Part shown: positions 16,365 to 24,906 of the stretch, piece by piece
How positions within the stretch are numbered: the first letter of the stretch is position 1
Layout: the number at the start of each line of letters is the position of its first letter
NCBI RefSeq assembly: GCF_031626495.1
Contig: NZ_JAMQOJ010000007.1
Location: 248,001-312,000, forward strand
Direction: 5' to 3'
DNA length: 64,000 nt
Origin: Natrinema sp031626495
GTDB lineage: Archaea; Halobacteriota; Halobacteria; Halobacteriales; Natrialbaceae
Notes under the pieces: generated by a model
Told to the model about the DNA's origin: nothing
Seen by the model: only the letters and a program-made list of their open reading frames with translations
The model's database searches: none
Program-made: the position numbers and the translations under genes

Positions 16365-18014
16365 ATGTCGGAACGAAGTGGTATGAAACACTCGAATCGA
16401 AGCGATTCTCGCGGTTCTCGGCCGGCCGATAGGGGAGGCAACCGGTCATCGGTCGACGACTCGTCTGCTGGAACGGGATCGAGACGCACGTTCTTACAGG
16501 GGACCGTCGCCGCGTGCGCCGTCGGCATGGGACTGACATCGACTGCAAGCGCGTCGTCGGAGCCGTACGGCCACTACTACGACGAGTATTCGACCGTCGT
16601 GGACGTGACCGAGGCGGGGGCGGACGACACCGGTGACGAACCGATAACGCCGGTTCTCGAAGACTTACGGGACGACGACACGCTGCTCGTGTTTCCCGAG
16701 GGGCGATATTACATGGACGAGCAGTTCCGATTCACCGGTTTCGATAACTTCGGACTCGTCGGGGAGAACGCGACGCTGGTACCGGCGAACTACTACGATT
16801 TCGCGGGACCACAGTATCGGCTCTTCCGCCTCGGCGTCTCGTACAGTCCGGGAAGTCGGATTCGCTTCGAGGGGTTCGACGTCGATCAGACGGCTCCTGA
16901 AACGGGGATCAGGACCATCGAAGCCTACGCCTCGGATCGGCTCGAGGTGCGGGACGTAACGATTCACGGCCAGCACGATAGCGGCACCTGGGGACCGGGA
17001 ATGTTCAACATCACCGACTCGGACGGCACGGGGCTCGTCGATCAGTTCCGGGCCCCGGACGGCGGTGCGTGGATCAACAACACCCCCACCGCAGGCGACC
17101 GCTGGCGCGGACCGATCGGCATCGTGGCGAACCAAAACGAGGGGACCCTGAAGTTCAAACACTGCTGGCTCGGCGCGTTCCCGGACAACGGCCTCTACGC
17201 GGCCGACGGCAACGGGAAGATCATCGTCCAGGGCGGGCTCTATCGGAACAGCAACGGCGCGAACGTCCGCGTTGGCGGCCGAGAAAGCGAAATTCGATGG
17301 CCGACCGTCGAAATAGATTCGACGCGACCGGAAGACCGGTCCCAGCGCGGTATCAGGATCGAAAACGGTCGGGGCATCACGATCCACGGTGCCGCGGTGG
17401 AGATCTCGTCGCCGGAGCCGACCAGCCACGCGATTTCGGTGATGAATACCTGCGAAAGCGCACGGATCGAAAACACCCGCCTCGACCTGCAGGGCGACGA
17501 CGTGAATCACGGGGTCGTCATCTCACCGGACTGCGGGGAGGCGACGATCGTCGATACGACGATCACCCACGAGACCGCGGGCGGCTACCCGTTCTGGATC
17601 CAGAACAGCGACAGGACCGATCGGATCCTCGCCGAACACCTCACGATTAGGGGGCAGGCGGGCGACGCTAGCGGCTTTCGTGACGGGGTCCGCTGCGAAC
17701 GTAACAACTGCCGGTTCAGCAACGTCGACATCGCACAACCCGGGCGCAGCGGCGTCGAGCGGAACGCCATCGTCAACACGGCGAGCGATCTGACAATCTA
17801 CGAGAGCGAACTCCGCGCCAGCCAATACCCGTACATCGACCTCGGTGCGAACGCGCTCGTTCGCGATTCGGCGCTCGAGTCCTCCGACGGTCAGGAGGCC
17901 GTCTGCCTCTATGCCTCGTCGACGAGTCCAACCTTCAAAAAGAACCGACTGGCCGCAGGGATCCGCGACCTCGGTGCCAGCGACGTCACGACCTGGGCGA
18001 ACACGTACGAGTAA
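16365..18014 (+). CDS. Tat-exported right-handed beta-helix protein
   Basis: A 549-residue protein with an unusually long N-region before its Tat motif (GSRRTFLQG near residue 39), an Ala-rich hydrophobic core and a likely signal-peptidase site after SASA. There is no lipobox, so it is released or attached otherwise. The mature domain has repeated short strands with asparagine and glycine turns (GRYYMDEQFRF, NEGTLKFKHCW, RIENGRGITIHG), typical of pectate-lyase-like parallel beta helices that bind or cleave polysaccharide. Catalytic residues cannot be assigned. The start could also be the Met six codons later. Confidence 0.82.
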   Translation: MSERSGMKHSNRSDSRGSRPADRGGNRSSVDDSSAGTGSRRTFLQGTVAACAVGMGLTSTASASSEPYGHYYDEYSTVVDVTEAGADDTGDEPITPVLEDLRDDDTLLVFPEGRYYMDEQFRFTGFDNFGLVGENATLVPANYYDFAGPQYRLFRLGVSYSPGSRIRFEGFDVDQTAPETGIRTIEAYASDRLEVRDVTIHGQHDSGTWGPGMFNITDSDGTGLVDQFRAPDGGAWINNTPTAGDRWRGPIGIVANQNEGTLKFKHCWLGAFPDNGLYAADGNGKIIVQGGLYRNSNGANVRVGGRESEIRWPTVEIDSTRPEDRSQRGIRIENGRGITIHGAAVEISSPEPTSHAISVMNTCESARIENTRLDLQGDDVNHGVVISPDCGEATIVDTTITHETAGGYPFWIQNSDRTDRILAEHLTIRGQAGDASGFRDGVRCERNNCRFSNVDIAQPGRSGVERNAIVNTASDLTIYESELRASQYPYIDLGANALVRDSALESSDGQEAVCLYASSTSPTFKKNRLAAGIRDLGASDVTTWANTYE

Positions 18015-18209
18015 CCGATCCCGTCCGACTGCCGCCCTCAAACCAGCTCTTCGTTCTCCGTTCGCGGATGCCCTTTTCATGCCGTTTAACACCCGTATAA
18101 TAACGCCTCGCAGTTGTCTCCGTCTCGGTACAGTGAGTCTGCCGGATGGTGAACGACCGTCGGCGATGGAGTCCGTCGACCATCGGCTCGACCGTCACAG
18201 AGGGAAACC

Positions 18210-19832
18210 GTGAACAGGAGTATTGCGAGCGGCGTCGTCTCGGTCGTCAGCGCGAAAGTCGTCGTACTCGTCGTCACCGCCCTTTCGACGCCGTTACTGT
18301 ACCGGTTCCTCGGCGCATCGGCGTTCGGCGAGTACGCGTTTCTGCTGTCGGTTTTCGCGATCTACATGATCTTCGTGAGCTCCGGCATCACCGACGGGGT
18401 CCGGAAGTTCCTCGCGGAGGACCGCGCCGCGGCGAACTGGAGCGAACACGTCGTCGGCTTCTACTTCCGGCTGGCGGTCCTCCTCTCCGTTCTCGGCGCG
18501 CTCTTGCTGGTACTGGCGACGTGGGTCGGTCTCGTCGGCCGTGCGTTCGGTGCCGAGCTGACGGGGTACTTCTACGTTCTCGCCGCACTCGTCGTCACGG
18601 CGCAGTTCCGCGATTACGCCCGCAAGACGCTCATGGGATTCGGCCTCGAGCGTTACTCGGAACCGCTGAAGATCGTCGACAAGGTCGGTTTCGTGGCGGT
18701 CGCGATACCGTTGACCTACGCCGGCGTCGGCGTCGCGGGTGCGCTCGCGGGCCATCTGGTCGCGAGTACGCTCGTCGCCGTCATCGGACTCGCGCTCGTC
18801 AACCGCCGGATCCCGCTCTCGAGTGCGCTTCGCCGCCCGCCGGCGCGGTTCCCCCGGACACAACTGCTCACGTTCAATTCGATGAGCATTGTGTTGGTGT
18901 TCCTGTTAATGTCGCTGTATCACATCGACATCGTCATGCTCCACCGGTTTCGGGCCGACGCGGCGGTCGGTAACTACCGGGCGGCGCTGACGCTCGCCGA
19001 GTTCCTCTGGTTCGTCCCGATGGCGATTCAGACGGTGTTCGTCCACTCGACGTCGGAGCTGTGGTCGCAGAACCGGTTCGGAGAGATTTCGGAGCTCGCA
19101 TCTCGGACGACACGCTATACGTTCCTGCTGACCGCCATCATGGCGGTCGGGCTCGCGGCGCTGGCGGACGTCGCCGTCCCGATCTACTTCGGTGCCGAGG
19201 CCGAGCCGGCGATAACGCCCCTGCTGCTGTTGCTCCCGGGGGCGCTCGGGTTCTCGCTCGCGCGGCCGATCCTCGCGATTTCGCAGGGGGAGGGGACGCT
19301 CCGCTATCCGGTCGCCGCGACCGGCGTTGCGGCCGTGATCAATCTGGTACTCAACCTCCTCCTCATCCCACGGTACGGGATGAGCGGTGCGGCTGTCGCG
19401 ACCAGCGTCGGCTACGGCTCGATGTTCGTCTGTCACTGCTGGAGCGCCCGCCGCGTCGGCTTCGACCCGCTCGCGGACGCACGGCTCGCGCGTGCGGTCC
19501 TGACGACCGTGCTCGCAGCCGTTCCGATCGTCGCCCTCGCTACGATGATCTCGGACCCGTGGCTCGCACTCACCGTCGTCCCACCCATTGGGTTCGTCAT
19601 CTTCGTGACCTTCGCGCTGCTCGTCGGCGCGCTCGATCCGGCCGAGCCGTTCGAAGTGCTGTCGGCGTTTCCCGATCCGCTCGGCGCGAAGGCGGACACG
19701 ATCCGCGATCGGCTCGCGAGCGACGGAAGCGATCCCGAGTCGCGTAACTTACTGCACAGCCTGTTGTTCGTCACCGGACTGTCGCTGTTCGTCTCCGGAC
19801 TCGCATTGGGGATTCTCGGTTCCGGACTGTAG
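18210..19832 (+). CDS. Wzx-type polysaccharide flippase (MOP superfamily)
   Basis: A 540-residue integral membrane protein with about 14 helices, expected to move lipid-linked oligosaccharide across the cytoplasmic membrane. The first helices (VVSVVSAKVVVLVVTALSTP and LLYRFLGASAFGEYAFLLSV) match the RfbX/Wzx start. Later segments such as YHIDIVMLHRF and VAVPIYFGAEAEPA match the MOP fold. The C-terminus carries a 60-residue hydrophilic stretch and two more hydrophobic segments, longer than most bacterial Wzx. The start is GTG at 18210. A TATA-like GTATAATAA near 18095 implies a leader of about 90 nt. Confidence 0.88.
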   Translation: MNRSIASGVVSVVSAKVVVLVVTALSTPLLYRFLGASAFGEYAFLLSVFAIYMIFVSSGITDGVRKFLAEDRAAANWSEHVVGFYFRLAVLLSVLGALLLVLATWVGLVGRAFGAELTGYFYVLAALVVTAQFRDYARKTLMGFGLERYSEPLKIVDKVGFVAVAIPLTYAGVGVAGALAGHLVASTLVAVIGLALVNRRIPLSSALRRPPARFPRTQLLTFNSMSIVLVFLLMSLYHIDIVMLHRFRADAAVGNYRAALTLAEFLWFVPMAIQTVFVHSTSELWSQNRFGEISELASRTTRYTFLLTAIMAVGLAALADVAVPIYFGAEAEPAITPLLLLLPGALGFSLARPILAISQGEGTLRYPVAATGVAAVINLVLNLLLIPRYGMSGAAVATSVGYGSMFVCHCWSARRVGFDPLADARLARAVLTTVLAAVPIVALATMISDPWLALTVVPPIGFVIFVTFALLVGALDPAEPFEVLSAFPDPLGAKADTIRDRLASDGSDPESRNLLHSLLFVTGLSLFVSGLALGILGSGL

Positions 19833-19971
19833 CGCGTCGTCGGCGAGTCGGTTGCAGCCGTCGTTTTTGTCCAGTCTCGAGCGTGGACAGCAGGGCGGTA
19901 TCAGTGGCTGCAAAAAGAACGGGGGCGCTCGGAAGACTGGCCAGGGATCGGCTGATCCGGGCAACGCGAGG

Positions 19972-21021
19972 CTACTGCACCTGCGTCTCGAGGGATTCGC
20001 TCTCGGCCATATCGAACGTCATCGCGAACAGGAGGAGGGCAGTCCCGGCGACGAACAGGAGGAGACTCGTCGCTCCCCCGACGGCCGGCACGCCGGGGCT
20101 CGAAAGCGTGGCAGCCAGCGCCACGCCAGCGCCGAGAACGCCGGTCGCAGCCGTCGCGGCCCCGAAGAGGTACGCCAGCGCCAGCGGGTGAAAATCGAGT
20201 ACGAGATACTTCGTTCGCAACCGCCACAGGAAGTTCCGGAGTAGCATCAGCGACACCTTCGGGACGTACTGCGAGTACGCGATGCTCGACTCCTCGTCGC
20301 CGTAGACGGCCGGCATCGCCACGTCGGCGACGCGCATTCCGCGGACGTTCAGCTTCACCAGTAGGTCGTTACAGTAGCCGTAGTACTCGTAGAGGTTCTC
20401 GACGTCGATCGCCGCGAGCGCGTCGTGAGAAATGGCAGTGTAGCCGTTCTGCGGATCCATCGTTTTCCAGTAGCCGGAGGCGATCTTCGTCAGGAACGAC
20501 AGTATCGCGTTCCCGACGAACCGAAACCGCGGCATCGCCGCCCGGTACTCCCGGGAGCGGAGTCGGTTCCCTTTCGCGTAGTCGGCCTCGCCGTCGACGA
20601 TGGGATCGAGGAGACGCGACATCTGCGAGAGGTCCATCTGGCCGTCCGCGTCGACGGTGACCGTCGCGTCCACGCCGTCCGCAAGCGCGGCGAGGTAGCC
20701 GGTCTTGATCGCGCCGCCGGCCCCGCGGTTCTCACGGTGCTCGATCGGGACGACCCGACCGACGGCGTCGCGGACCGTTGCACGGCTCGAGAGGGCGGTC
20801 GCCCCACCGTCTGTCACGAGCTGCCCGACGGACTCGTTCTCGTTCTCGTTCGCGTCCGCCCGTGCCGCCTCGAGGATTTCCTCGAGCGTGCCGTCCGTCG
20901 ACCGGTCGTCGATCGCGTAGATCCGATCGACGTAGGACGGCATCTCGCGGATCACGTCGCCGACGAACCCCTCCTCGTTGTAGGCGGGCAGCACGACGCC
21001 GACGCTCGCGCCGCGGTACAT
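19972..21021 (-). CDS. GT2 glycosyltransferase, dolichyl-phosphate sugar synthase type
   Basis: A 349-residue family-2 glycosyltransferase that probably moves a sugar from a nucleotide donor to a polyprenyl phosphate. The N-terminal GVVLPAYNEEGFVGDVI, IDDRSTDGT, NRGAGGAIKTGY and TVDADGQMD (DxD-type) are diagnostic. PQNGYTAISHDAL is the acceptor-side motif. Two hydrophobic helices at about residues 275-335 anchor the C-terminus. An Asn/Glu repeat (ANENENES) interrupts the loop near residue 77. A 23-codon ORF is squeezed between it and the upstream deacetylase-like gene with overlapping stop and start codons, so the genes appear co-transcribed. Confidence 0.9.
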   Translation of the reverse strand: MYRGASVGVVLPAYNEEGFVGDVIREMPSYVDRIYAIDDRSTDGTLEEILEAARADANENENESVGQLVTDGGATALSSRATVRDAVGRVVPIEHRENRGAGGAIKTGYLAALADGVDATVTVDADGQMDLSQMSRLLDPIVDGEADYAKGNRLRSREYRAAMPRFRFVGNAILSFLTKIASGYWKTMDPQNGYTAISHDALAAIDVENLYEYYGYCNDLLVKLNVRGMRVADVAMPAVYGDEESSIAYSQYVPKVSLMLLRNFLWRLRTKYLVLDFHPLALAYLFGAATAATGVLGAGVALAATLSSPGVPAVGGATSLLLFVAGTALLLFAMTFDMAESESLETQVQ

Positions 21022-21092
21022 CAGTCGCCCTCCGTGGCGGCTGTCGGCTCGAGGGCGACGCCGGCCGCGCTGACGTCGCTGATCGGAATCAC
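21021..21092 (-). CDS. Possible 23-residue coupled micro-ORF
   Basis: A GTG-started ORF (VIPISDVSAAGVALEPTAAT...) whose start overlaps the upstream deacetylase-like stop as GTGA (21089-21092) and whose stop overlaps the downstream glycosyltransferase start as TGATG (21019-21023). The frame fills the gap exactly. It could be a translational-coupling device or chance; 24 open codons are not rare in this GC-rich DNA. Confidence 0.25.
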   Translation of the reverse strand: MIPISDVSAAGVALEPTAATEGD

Positions 21093-22351
21093 GCTTCCCC
21101 CAGCAGATCGGTCGCGGTGACGACCGCGACGTTCCGGTCGTCGACGTACGCGAGCAGGTCCGCGAACGCCGCCTCGCTCATGCCTCCGTCGCCGACGCGT
21201 TCGAAGTGCAGGACGGCGAGTTGGCCGTAGTCGGCGGCGTAGTCGACGTACGTCTTCGCCACCTCACCGGCGTCGCCGGCGAAGAAGCCGACGTTGTACG
21301 GGTCCGTCAGCGGCAGTCCGTTCGGACCCCCGCCGAACCGGAACGCCTGCTCGTGGTACTTTTCGACGAGGTCGCGAGCGGTCGGGCCGAGCACGTTCCG
21401 CGGCGTGACGAAGTGCTTCGCGCCGTCCTCGAAGCCGCGACTCTCGAGGTAGGCCTTCGTCTGCCGGATCAGTCCCTCCTGTTTCGCGGGGGGGAACTCG
21501 TCGAGGAAGTTCGCGCCGGTTCGCGGCCGGGCCGCCATATCCCAGCCTGCGTCGTGGAGTTCGGAGAGTTCGTCGATCGTGAGCCTGCCGTCCTCGCCGA
21601 CGGCTTCGGGAATGACCGCCTCGACGCCCGCGAAGCCGTACGACTGCATCCGCTCGAAGGCGGTCGTGCGATGGCTCTCGAGCGTGCCGTCGAACAGAAA
21701 CACGATGGAGCCCGTCTCGGGCCGGTCGGCGACACGGAGGTCGTCGATCGAACAGTCGAGCGGCCCGGACGTGGTGCCCCGCCGGCGGGCAGTCACCTGA
21801 ATCTGGCGGACGTCCGCCAGATCGGGCTGGCCCTCGATCCCGACGGTACCGAAGTCGACACGCGTCCATCGATCGTGCGGGCCGATCAACGTCCGCTCCA
21901 GGGTGGCGACGTTGCGCGAGTTCGGCGCGTACAGCTCGAGTTCGAGGTGAAGCTGCTCGCGGCCGGTAAACCGAACGGCGAGCGAGAGGCTCCGCCCGCG
22001 TAAGTCGAGGCCGTCGGTCACGGTGTAGGCGGCGGCGTACTCGGTTCCCGCGTCCGCCGCGAGGTGTGCCGACTGCGAGCCCGCGTACGGATCGTCCGTT
22101 TCGGCGCCGAGTTCGCCGGCGTCGATCATCGCGGTCCACTCCTCGAGGGAGTCGAAATCCTCGATCGAATCACCGGGCAGGGGCGGCAAGTCGTCGGCCT
22201 CGTCCCCGTTCGGCCGCGGTTGGGACCGGGCCGCGGCTGGCTCGTCGTCCCCACTGCCCCACTCGCGCACCTGCGAGAGACAGCCCCCCAGCCCGAGCGT
22301 CCCGGCCGTCGCGACCGTCGTTACGAACGATCGGCGGTTTCGCTTCGTCAT
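21089..22351 (-). CDS. Tat lipoprotein, polysaccharide-deacetylase-like, metal site lost
   Basis: A 420-residue surface lipoprotein: Tat motif (NRRSFV), lipobox LGLGGC, a linker, a jelly-roll-like module (about residues 60-210, ending CSIDDLRVADRP) and a NodB/polysaccharide-deacetylase-like barrel. The same architecture occurs in the gene at 24907. Here motif 1 is FLFDGTLESH, keeping one Asp, while the motif-2 region reads DMAARPRTGANF where the paralogue has HGTHDPIH. Without the metal histidines, deacetylation is unlikely; glycan binding is a reasonable alternative. A TATA-like CTTATACAG lies about 30 bp before the start. Confidence 0.82.
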   Translation of the reverse strand: MTKRNRRSFVTTVATAGTLGLGGCLSQVREWGSGDDEPAAARSQPRPNGDEADDLPPLPGDSIEDFDSLEEWTAMIDAGELGAETDDPYAGSQSAHLAADAGTEYAAAYTVTDGLDLRGRSLSLAVRFTGREQLHLELELYAPNSRNVATLERTLIGPHDRWTRVDFGTVGIEGQPDLADVRQIQVTARRRGTTSGPLDCSIDDLRVADRPETGSIVFLFDGTLESHRTTAFERMQSYGFAGVEAVIPEAVGEDGRLTIDELSELHDAGWDMAARPRTGANFLDEFPPAKQEGLIRQTKAYLESRGFEDGAKHFVTPRNVLGPTARDLVEKYHEQAFRFGGGPNGLPLTDPYNVGFFAGDAGEVAKTYVDYAADYGQLAVLHFERVGDGGMSEAAFADLLAYVDDRNVAVVTATDLLGEA

Positions 22352-22500
22352 CGACCGCGTCGACGAACCGTTCGATCTTTCTTATACAGTTATTAGCGCC
22401 GTTGTCGCTGCTCGAGGTGTCGCACGACCCTGGAGACGCCCGTCGACGATCGCTCGGGCCAGGCGGCCGGAGCCGTCGGCAGGCGGCGCTTACCCACGCG

Positions 22501-22510
22501 ATAATAATCC
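22501..22510 (+). promoter_or_regulatory. TATA-type core promoter of the GT2 gene at 22534
   Basis: ATAATAATCC starts 33 bp before the ATG, identical in sequence and spacing to the element before glmM. It predicts a leaderless transcript. Confidence 0.6.
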
Positions 22511-22533
22511 GATCGCGACGGGAAGGCCGTGAC

Positions 22534-23508
22534 ATGACCCAGGTCAGCGTCATTATTCCGACGTACAACAGGGCGGAGACGCTCCCGCGCGCGATCGACA
22601 GCGCGCTCGCCCAGACGCTCGACGACCTCGAGGTGGTCGTCGTCGACGACGGCTCGACCGACGACACCGACTCGGTGCTGGCCGGTTACGAGGACCCGCG
22701 AGTTCGGCCAGTCACCCACGCGACCAATCGGGGCGCGAACGTCGCCCGGAACACCGGTATCGAGCGCGCACGAGGTGAATACGTCGCGTTCCTCGATTCG
22801 GACGATAGCTGGCACCCCGAGAAGCTCGAGCGCCAGCTGTCGGTCCTCGAGGAGCGTTCGAGCGACTGGGTGGGTGCCTACTGTGACTCAGCGTTCGATC
22901 TCTCCGGCACGAGCGGTCGACTCCGAACGACGGCCGCGTCGCTTCTCGCTCGTGGAGGCGACGAGCCGACGCGGGAGGGTGGCGAGGAGCTAATGGCCGA
23001 GATACTCGCGGACAACGTCCAACCGGGCGCGGGCTCGACGCTGCTCGTCCGGACGACCGTCGCTCGCGACGCCGGCGGCTTCGACGAGGACCTCGACCGG
23101 TTCCAGGATCCGGAGTTCTGCCTTCGCGTGCTCGAACACGGGAAGCTCGCCTACGTCGACGAGGTGCTCGTCCGCCGGGACGAAACCGGCTACCCACCGG
23201 CGGCCGTGATCGAGAACGCGAGCGAACAGTACCTCTCGGCGTACGAATCCGAGGTCGAGCGGTTCGAGGAATCGGGGTACGAGATCCGCTCGAGCCACGA
23301 ACTCGTTATGGCGAAGCGATACCTCGCGGAGGGACGGTTTCTACGGGGGATTCGGCATCTGCGAGCGGCTGCGGTGTCGCCGCGGGCGTACCCCGGGCTC
23401 TGCTGGGTCGCCGGCGTTGGCGTGCGACGGCGCCCCCGTCCGATCGCCGGAACGCTGCTGTTCGTGCTCGTCGCGACCGTGCTCGGCCGGCGCGCACTTG
23501 CCCGGTAA
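22534..23508 (+). CDS. GT2 family glycosyltransferase
   Basis: A 324-residue GT-A glycosyltransferase. VSVIIPTYNRAETLPRAI and VVVDDGSTDDT form the nucleotide-sugar site, NRGANVARNTGI the helix following it, and FLDSDDSW the DxD metal site. DRFQDPEFCLRVLEHG supplies the acceptor-side motif. A C-terminal hydrophobic segment (about residues 290-315) suggests membrane association. The ATG at 22534 is chosen because the upstream in-frame extension would run through the divergent promoter region and because of the TATA spacing. Confidence 0.9.
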   Translation: MTQVSVIIPTYNRAETLPRAIDSALAQTLDDLEVVVVDDGSTDDTDSVLAGYEDPRVRPVTHATNRGANVARNTGIERARGEYVAFLDSDDSWHPEKLERQLSVLEERSSDWVGAYCDSAFDLSGTSGRLRTTAASLLARGGDEPTREGGEELMAEILADNVQPGAGSTLLVRTTVARDAGGFDEDLDRFQDPEFCLRVLEHGKLAYVDEVLVRRDETGYPPAAVIENASEQYLSAYESEVERFEESGYEIRSSHELVMAKRYLAEGRFLRGIRHLRAAAVSPRAYPGLCWVAGVGVRRRPRPIAGTLLFVLVATVLGRRALAR

Positions 23509-23660
23509 GGCGAACCGGATCCCCGTCGATTATTTCTGATTCGGAACGATCGAAGGCGGCGAATTCTATCGACGCAGACCGTTGCGGCAGCGAAACGGTT
23601 CAGTTGCCGCCGGTTATCGAACCTGTAGTAAAACCGACTAACGCCGATGGGGCAGATGAA

Positions 23661-24836
23661 ATGAGATGCGAGATACTGTCGCGACGATCAGTGTTGGCCG
23701 GGACAGCCGGGATGACACTCGCCGGTGCCGGTGCCACCGGCGTTGTCGGCGAATCGATAGACGGCGACGAGGGTCCCGTCTCCCGGGATTCGTTCGTCAT
23801 CCGTGAGGGGACGGCCGAAGCAACGACAGTGTACGTCACGACCGCAGATGTGGCGGGGCCGACGGCTATCGTCGTCGGCGGCGTACACGGAAACGAGGTC
23901 GCGGGCTACAGGGCGGCGGGGCAGATCGCCGACTGGCCGATCGATGCCGGCAGGCTCGTCACGATTCCCGAGGCGAACGCCGCCGCGATCGAACGAGGAA
24001 CCAGAAACGGCGGAGACGGGAGCGACCTCAATCGGCAGTTCCACGAGGGAGAAACACCGGAGACGGAACTCGCACGCGCCATCTGGGACGTGGTCAGGGA
24101 GTACGATCCCGATATCCTGATCGATTGCCACGAATCGACCGGGATCTACGCGGGGAACCCCGTCGACGGCGTCGGTCAGGCGATCTTTCATTCGGACGGT
24201 CAGGCAGCCACCGACGCGGCCGCCGACGCCGCCAACTACGTTACCAGAAACCACGTCGACGATCCCGACCTCGCGTTCCAGATAGGTCCGTTTTCCTCGC
24301 CCGACTCGGAGCCGGACGGACTCCTCGCCCACAAGGCCGCCCGCGATCTCGGTGCCGAGTCGTTCCTCGCGGAGACCCTGTCCGACGTGGCCCTCGAGAC
24401 TCGCGTCCAGTGGCACACGACCATCGTCGACCGGCTCTTTCAGGACGAACTCCTGCTCAACGGCAGTCCGCCGCAGGAACCGGTCGACGAGGAGGCGGGG
24501 ACCCAATCGGAAGCCGAAGGCGACGACGGTACCGAAGAAGCTGACAGCAAGGCGCCGACCGCGCGCCTGCAGGTGCTGCCGACGTGGACCGACGAGACGG
24601 CACTCGAGCCGGGGCAAGCGATCACGCTCGACGCGTCACGGTCGCGTGACCCGGACGGGGAGATCGTCCGGTATGAGTGGCGCGTCGGTGAGAACGGCGC
24701 GTTCGACGAGACCGGTGAGACGCTCGAGGTGACGATCGGGCCGAACGGCGACGGGGTGCATCCGGTCGCGTTGCGCGTCGTCGACGAGAGCGGTCGGACC
24801 GATACCGACGAAGTCACGCTCTCGACGAGCTGTTGA
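23661..24836 (+). CDS. Tat-exported M14/aspartoacylase-like amidohydrolase with PKD-type tail
   Basis: A 391-residue exported protein. The N-terminus SRRSVLAGTAGMTLAGAGA is a Tat signal without lipobox. Residues about 45-290 match the succinylglutamate desuccinylase/aspartoacylase branch of M14: zinc ligands His76 and Glu79 in VHGNEVAGY, DLNRQF near 122, and His157 in IDCHES. After an acidic linker, residues about 300-391 form a PKD/Ig-like module (AITLDASRSRDPDGEIVRYE). The family removes acyl groups or amino acids from amide bonds. A surface location within a glycan locus suggests action on N-acyl groups of glycan or peptide, which is inference. Confidence 0.82.
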   Translation: MRCEILSRRSVLAGTAGMTLAGAGATGVVGESIDGDEGPVSRDSFVIREGTAEATTVYVTTADVAGPTAIVVGGVHGNEVAGYRAAGQIADWPIDAGRLVTIPEANAAAIERGTRNGGDGSDLNRQFHEGETPETELARAIWDVVREYDPDILIDCHESTGIYAGNPVDGVGQAIFHSDGQAATDAAADAANYVTRNHVDDPDLAFQIGPFSSPDSEPDGLLAHKAARDLGAESFLAETLSDVALETRVQWHTTIVDRLFQDELLLNGSPPQEPVDEEAGTQSEAEGDDGTEEADSKAPTARLQVLPTWTDETALEPGQAITLDASRSRDPDGEIVRYEWRVGENGAFDETGETLEVTIGPNGDGVHPVALRVVDESGRTDTDEVTLSTSC

Positions 24837-24906
24837 GACGAATCTACGGGGTATACGACCGACTGCTAGCGGCGAGAAACAGGTCGTCGGCGTTCCGAAT
24901 CCGAAT

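Noticed and set aside
16354..16366. ATTGAA-T-TTCAAT inverted repeat over the beta-helix gene start
   Set aside because: Perfect but short, and it includes the start codon itself; it is likely to occur by chance in an AT-rich leader.
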